Of a stretch of 64,000 nucleotides of DNA, positions 58,732 through 64,000 are shown piece by piece. Position 1 is the stretch's first letter, and each line of letters opens with the position of its first letter. Under the pieces are notes generated by a model, which saw only the letters and a list, made by a program, of their open reading frames with translations, had not been told where the DNA came from and ran no database searches. The stretch spans positions 23,226,759-23,290,758 of the forward strand of contig NC_044012.1 in assembly GCF_900496995.4 (NCBI RefSeq), read 5' to 3'. A program made the position numbers and the translations under genes. Source of the stretch: Aquila chrysaetos chrysaetos (Eukaryota > Chordata > Aves > Accipitriformes > Accipitridae).

Positions 58732-61533
58732 GTACGTGCTGGTGGCGGCGGCCCAAGCCCCGGGGGGGATGTGACGGGCTCTGGGGGCAGGGGCCGGGGC
58801 CTCTGCGAGCGCGGCGGGGAAAGCGGCTGTGGCCGGACTGCGGGGTCCTTCGGCTGCAGGGGCGGAGGGGGCCGGGGCCGGGCCCTGTGAGCGCTGCGGG
58901 CCGGAGGCCGGACCGCGGGGGGAGGCCGCTCCCGGAGCGAGTAGTGGAGGGAGGGTAGAGAGAGGAGGTCGCGGTGAGGGCTCGGCGGCGCCGGCTGGCA
59001 GCAGGCCCCGGCCCAGCTGCCCAGGCCTGCGCCCGGGAGGCTCGCAGGCGGCGTTAGCAGCGGGTGCCGGCTCCCGGTGGCAGGTTTCAGGCTGGCTACG
59101 CCATGGCGGGGAGCGACTCTTCACCTCTGGCTCTCGGCTGGCCCCAGGCTCGGTGCCCGGCACTTTATTTGATGTGCCGCGGAGGTGCAGGGAGCGCTGC
59201 CCGAGTTTGTCGCAGTGATGGGTGGCCCGTTACTTAACGGAGGTCTGAATGCACACGGTACCCAAGACATTGCGTCTGCTCTAGATCTGTTCCAGCCTAG
59301 GTGATGGCAAGGGCTGTGAAGTTGTTTTGTTTGGGATTTTTTGATCCTGGGAATGTTACCATCTGGCAGTATCAAAAGGTGCAGTTTACAGCTGTGACAA
59401 ACTTCTGTCATTTATGATGACGGCACATCACTCGCTAGAATACAGTCACCAGGTGAAAACATAGGTGAACGGGGATGGGTGCCAATCACATGTGTCTTGT
59501 CTGGTCTGGAAGATTTTGTGTGTGTTTCAGGTGGGGGAGGGCAAAGAATACAGCCAGATCAGGAAACTTTGTAAGTGCAAGTGAACTTAAATATGATGTT
59601 GCTTGATTTTCATTTTTTTCCCCACATCTTTGTGCCCCAGGATGTGGTTGTCAGTAAAGTTGTTATTTGCTGAAATGTGTTTGATCAGACACCAATTTCC
59701 AGGATTGTGACTTTCTGTCATCATTGTATTGGAACCTTTCGTTTCCTCTCTGAATGGACAAGTTGAGATAACACAAGTGGAGAACCAGGTTATCATGTTT
59801 ATATGGCACTTGGGTAGGAAAGTTGGCCTTGTGATTAGGACCTGTAGTCAGGAGGGAGATGAAATTTTTGTCTTCTCTATAGGTCTCCAGCTTGAACTAC
59901 CTTCAGAAATTACATGCAAAGAGTGGGTGTTCCATGCTTTCTGGAAAGTGGACTTGTCTTAGGGTGGATTTTTGTTAGATATTAAAAAAGAAACAAAAGA
60001 AAAGTTAAAAAAAGAGAAAATCACCAGCCCTTGGTCTGTCCTTCCTTTCCCCAGCTCTTAAGAGAATCCTTTTGTCTTGTCTTTTGATAATTCCCACCTT
60101 AAGAATGCATCCTGCTTGTAACAAATATCTGTGCAGTGCTCTAACCTGGACTTCTTCTGAGACCTCAATTTGTCATCTGTATTACAAACAATAACTCACA
60201 AAAATTATCGGGTTTTGTAAGAATTTCAGGACTCCGCTTCCTGCAGGAGCAGTACGAAGAAAGGGTGATAAACTAGTTCCTTCCATTATTTGGGTTACTA
60301 CATCCCTCCCTCCCTGGAAGAGTAAGTGTTCTGGCTTCTCCTCCAGTGCTGAAATGCAGGCAGGGTGAGATCCTAAATTAATAATACTTGGCAGTGCAGG
60401 GGGCAGTCGTCTGTAGTCCTTGAGGTACTTGCTGAAGTTATACCAAGGAAATAAGAAGAAACTAGAAAAAAGCATGAGGTTAGCATGACTTTAAATGGAT
60501 AGCTGTCAATGCTGTGTTTACATTGTACTTGTGTATACAGGCTTGATGTAAGAAACAAAAATAGGCATTAATGCCTCGTTCTATAGCATGGAGCTGGCAG
60601 AATAAATCTTGAAGACTTGCACAAGCAGTTTGTTTCATCCTGGGCTTACAGTTGTCAAGACCGTGAGTTTCCTCCTTAGGATGACTCCTTGGAGCATCTT
60701 CACCCTGCGCCTAATATTGAAATAGGTATCTGGCCAGTACTCAAGTATTAGGATCTCTTAAAGCAGAGGGTGGGTGTACTGGGTGAGAAGGGGCTGTGCT
60801 CACTTGGTCAGAACTGCTGCTCCTGTTTTCTAATCTCAGCCCTGCCTTAGCCCAAGGGAATTCCCCCTTTCACTCACCTTTTGAGCTCTGTGTAACCCTG
60901 ACAGACCCCCGCCCCCGGCATAATCTGTCCAAACCTAGCTCTCCCTAGAGGTGCGTAATGCTTTTGAAGGTTAGAGAGATTAGTTGCTAATTTCTGAAAT
61001 CTCACTGTTAATCACTTACAAATATATGTATTCAAATCACTGAAAACAGGCAAGCTTTCTCAAGTTTTCACAGGATGGGCAAAAAGAACTTAGGTAAAGT
61101 GAGGGCAAAGTGTCAAATCCTTTCTCCAGAACAGTGAGGTGTAAGAACTGAAATAAAAGGGTGTGAGTGTAGGTGTGGGTTTTTAATTTATTTTATTTTA
61201 TTTTTTGTATATTTATTTAAGCAAGGTGAATCCTAAGTGGGGTAGGGAAAATTCCATTAAAGTATGACTTCTAGAAAAGCAGCCCGAGGCAGACAACTAA
61301 CAGGGAAGACATAATTACAAAAAAGAGTAAAGAAGGAGTAATAGGTGGTGCTATTAGTCTTAGCAGTTATGCAGTTAGTAGGTATCTCAATCAGTACTTA
61401 CTGTGTAGTGGTCTTCAGAGAACTGAAGTTATTGTAAGTTTTTCAGGATGTGTAGTAGTGTCTCACGCACTGACAAGTGAAATCAGGCCCCTGGTGTCTT
61501 TCATATCGTGTTTTTAGGACAGGCTGTTCCACA

Positions 61534-61953
61534 ATGGATGGGGGAGATGGTACTGCTGACCTTGTGATTAACAAGAGGTTTGTGTCTGAATCGGAGCTAG
61601 AGGAGCGGCGAAAGAGAAGGCAAGAGGAATGGGAAAAGGTCCGAAAACCTGAGGATCCAGAAGGTATGGGATAGATTTTAATAATTATAGGAAAGAGATC
61701 GGAGAATATTTCACTTTTGTGGAAAACAGGACCAAAAGGTAATAGCTTGTATTTTACAAGTTCAAAAGGTTTTTACGTGAAGGAGCTAAGCGCTGTTGGT
61801 GATTCAGTGTTTCTAACATATGGTCTCATTTCCTGATTTGTTCCTTCCTTTCAGAATGCCCAGAGGAGGCGTATGACCCACGTTCGTTGTATGAAAGACT
61901 TCAGGAACAGAGAGAAAAGAAGCAGCAGGAGTTTGAGGAGCAATTTAAATTCA
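61534..61953 (+). CDS. PSME3IP1: PSME3-interacting protein 1 (FAM192A/NIP30/PIP30), N-terminal part
   Basis: Two coding exons: 61534-61663 and 61855-61953, GT-AG intron, phases agreeing; the exon begins at 61518 after TTTTTAG. They encode 75 residues plus one base of the next codon: [19 protein letters not shown], then the [20 protein letters not shown] and [13 protein letters not shown] blocks of the NIP30 domain, ending in EEQFKF. Human is 254 aa, so more than two thirds lies beyond the window. The protein is a mostly helical and disordered nuclear partner that binds the PA28-gamma (PSME3) proteasome activator through its C-terminus. The ATG at 61534 matches the family MDGGD start; an in-frame ATG at 61477 lies in the intron. 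The next exon (family motif MVRGLDEDE) was not found before 64000. Confidence 0.95.
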
Positions 61954-62285
61954 GTAAGCACCAGCAGTTACTGTTTTGAACTGAAACCCAGCAAACTGCA
62001 TGTATTGTGTGCAACAGCTGTATACAACATCCGACTAAGGGACATATCTGTGTGTCTTGTCTGCCTCTCTGAGAGATAAACAGAGGCTTCAGAAAGTATT
62101 ATTGAATTTTTGCATCTACCATCCTTGCATTTTTCAAGGATGATGGATGTTCTGGTGGATAACATACTGTTCTGGGCATTGAGACAGCACTGCGCATGTG
62201 CAAAACTCAAAAGTTGCTTGCAGTTATGGAGTCGCATTCCTGTAAAGTGTGGAATACTAGGCTTATTTTGCACATTAAATCCAAC

Positions 62286-62313
62286 ACCACCACCACCACC
62301 CCCCCCCCCCCCC
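62286..62313. repeat. (ACC)n plus poly-C tract
   Basis: Four to five ACC repeats run into an uninterrupted run of about 16 C in the intron after the second PSME3IP1 coding exon. Likely unstable in length. Confidence 0.9.
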
Positions 62314-62449
62314 GATATCAATCCATGGAAAAGTGGAAATGTAACGTGGTTTTGTGACTCTTGAACTCATGCTTTAACACAATTCATTATTTGAATCAAT
62401 GAAAAGAAGTCCTGTTCCAGCAGCTGTTACATTTCCAAGCTTTAATTAG

Positions 62450-63034
62450 TTGATTGTATTGGGTCTGGCTGAGATGGAGTTAATTCTCCCCATAGCAGCC
62501 CTCCTAGTGTTGTGCTCTGCATTGGTAGCTAGAAGGGTGTTGATAACACACCAGTGTTTTGGCTACTGCTGAGCAGTGCTGGCACAGCATCAAGGCTGTC
62601 TCTCCAACTTTTTTGCCCCCCTCAACAGCAGGCTGGGACTGGGCAAGATCTTGGGAGGGGACATAACCAGCACAGCTGACCTAAACTAACCAAACATATT
62701 CCATACCATATGACGTCAGCTCAGATATAAAAGCTAAGTAAAGGGAGACGGAAGGGGGGCATTTTTGTCTTCCAGAGCAACCGCTACACATACTGAAGCC
62801 CTGCTTCCCAGGAAGTGGCTAGACATCACCTGCGGATGGGAAGTAGAGAATAACATCATTTGTTTTTCTTTGCTTTCGCATGCAACCTTTGCTTTCACCT
62901 TATTAAACTGTCCTTATCTTGACCCACAAGCCTTTTGTTATATTTTCTCCCCCCTGTCCAGCTGAGGAGGGGGAGTGATAGAGCGGCTTTGGTGGGCACC
63001 TGGCGCCCAGCCAGGGTCAACCCACCACATTGAT
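62450..63034 (+). mobile_element. Solo LTR of an endogenous retrovirus, with 5-bp target duplication
   Basis: A 575-bp element (62455-63029) begins TGTATTGGG and ends CCACCACA, flanked by a perfect direct repeat TTGAT (62450-62454 and 63030-63034). U3 contains a consensus CRE (TGACGTCA, 62711-62718) 7 bp upstream of TATAAAA (62726-62732); ATTAAA at 62902-62907 could end R. No internal viral sequence adjoins it, so it is a solo LTR. It shares the order GGAGTTAATT near the start, CCATACCAT, CRE, TATA and TTAAACTGTC with the LTR at 29736-30311, so both belong to one avian superfamily (ERVL suggested by the 5-bp duplication). It is in the sense orientation of PSME3IP1. Confidence 0.9.
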
Positions 63035-64000
63035 GCAAAAGTGATCTGAGGCTCAAGATTACTATTTGGAAGAAGTAAACATACAGGAGTTGGTTCTTCA
63101 AAAAGTAGATGTTTAATTCTTCTAATGAAATGGAAACCTAATTTCTACTGATGTTTGAATTTCTGGTTTTATAGAAAAATCCTTTGCATTATATCACCTG
63201 TATATGTGCTGCTGAGTGCAAAGATGATAATGAGAACTAGAAAATTATTAGTCAACCATTTGGGGAAAAAGGGAGCTATTGGCTCTATCTAAAGAGAAGT
63301 GAGGATGATACTGTGGAACTCCATTTTAAGGTGGGTTCTGATTGATTTTGGTTCTTTAGCTGGAAGCCTTACCCTCAAACTATTGTGTTCCAGTTTGCCT
63401 AACTGGATTCTGTCTAGAATTTCTCTTGCATTTGCGATGGAACAAAACTATGTTTTACCTTTAACTATGGCACAATCTTTGAGTTCTATTAGGTAACACT
63501 CCCTGCCCCTGCAGATGCTATCGAGGGCATTACTGATTACCATGATTGCTTTTCCTGTTTTGTAGTAGATCCTTTTAGAATCATTCCTGTAGCCAAATTT
63601 CTTTGGGAGGAGGTAAGTGGGAGGAACTGACTAACTAGAGATCAGTGTTGGCTGGACTGTGGTCCACTAGTTTGTCTCATCAGAGTTCAGCCCAGTTTGG
63701 CCACTTGTGACAAGATTTGTCCTCTAATATGCTTGAATTTGCCTTAAAATGTTCATAAGTGTTTTTTCTATCCATGGGAATTTTGGAGGAGTGGAAAACG
63801 AGTATAGCGCACTGTCATTCTGATCAGTCAGAATTTACAATGGGACTTGGGAGGAGAAACACCTTACTGCTGAAGAATTGAGTTTGCATAAACACACAAA
63901 CCTAGTTACCCGTTGTGTAGATAAAAACTGGTGTACAGACTAGCAGTTCTTCTTTCTGCTAGGTTATTCAGCTTTGCAAGAATGCCTTCCTTTTTACAGT
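63035..64000 (+). other. PSME3IP1: PSME3IP1 intron continuing past the window end
   Basis: AT-rich sequence without a recognisable exon. The final bases form an acceptor-like 'cttcctttttacag' with one base after it, but the codon phase does not obviously suit the expected next residue (Lys), so no exon is called. Confidence 0.5.

Larger units (their letters stand above)
57560..59110. promoter_or_regulatory. Divergent CpG-island promoter of RSPRY1 (-) and PSME3IP1 (+)
   Basis: About 1.5 kb of very G+C-rich, CpG-dense sequence lies between the two genes, which point away from each other as in human. In the centre are a CCAAT box (58443-58447), a CRE-like TGACGTC (58466-58472), and an inverted CCAAT (ATTGG, 58555-58559). 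ATGGCGGC (YY1-type core) lies at 58677-58684 on the PSME3IP1 strand and a looser AAGATGGAGGCC at 58323-58334. No TATA box. The predicted starts are roughly 58330 (-) and 58660 (+), about 300 bp apart. Confidence 0.8.

Noticed and set aside
58120-59163. 347-codon minus-strand open frame across the divergent CpG island
   Set aside because: Composition is Pro/Ala/Arg/Gly as expected when G+C-rich island DNA is translated, with no domain; stop codons are rare in such DNA.
63986-64000. Splice-acceptor-like sequence at the window end
   Set aside because: Only one base follows, and it does not fit the expected first codon of the next PSME3IP1 exon, so an exon cannot be supported.

Overview
The window is nuclear DNA from a bird. 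CR1 LINE 3' ends with the ATTCTATGATTC-type tail, two solo LTRs of a kind common in neoavian genomes, small GT-AG introns and the gene order all point that way. The four genes PLLP(+), ARL2BP(-), RSPRY1(-) and PSME3IP1/FAM192A(+) lie in the same order and relative orientation as their human chr16q13 orthologues, inverted as a block. Because the host is a vertebrate, most long open frames here are chance; the coding calls rest on exon-by-exon matches to remembered protein families, with splice sites and codon phase checked by hand.

Layout. 1-165 is a CR1 tail. 320-800 is a GC-rich promoter with the first exon of PLLP, whose four coding exons end at 4582 (176 aa, complete). About 5170-8700 is a gene-free gap between two converging 3' ends. 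ARL2BP (156 aa, complete) runs from 15926 down to 9017, with a noncoding first exon in a CpG island at 16450-17130. RSPRY1 (575 aa, complete) runs from 43851 down to 20196 in 14 coding exons, followed by a probable 2.6 kb 3'UTR that stops about 450 bp short of the ARL2BP island. A 14 kb first intron leads to a CpG-dense divergent promoter at 57560-59110, which also serves PSME3IP1. Only the first two coding exons of PSME3IP1 (75 codons plus one base) could be placed before the window ends.

The genes are unrelated housekeeping or membrane genes, not a pathway: a MARVEL membrane protein (PLLP), an ARL2/ARL3 GTPase effector (ARL2BP), a RING plus SPRY protein (RSPRY1) and a nuclear partner of the PA28-gamma proteasome activator (PSME3IP1). 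I see no undescribed biological system. The points worth a second look are smaller: two related solo LTRs, each with a perfect 5-bp target duplication and each in the sense orientation of its host intron; a 187-bp tandem duplication and a CR1 copy that fill two neighbouring RSPRY1 introns; leaders rich in short upstream ORFs, including a two-codon uORF ending 2 nt before the ARL2BP start; ATGGCGGC (YY1-type) elements at two promoters; paired pentanucleotide repeats in the RSPRY1 promoter; and a tRNA-like fossil at 53.0 kb.
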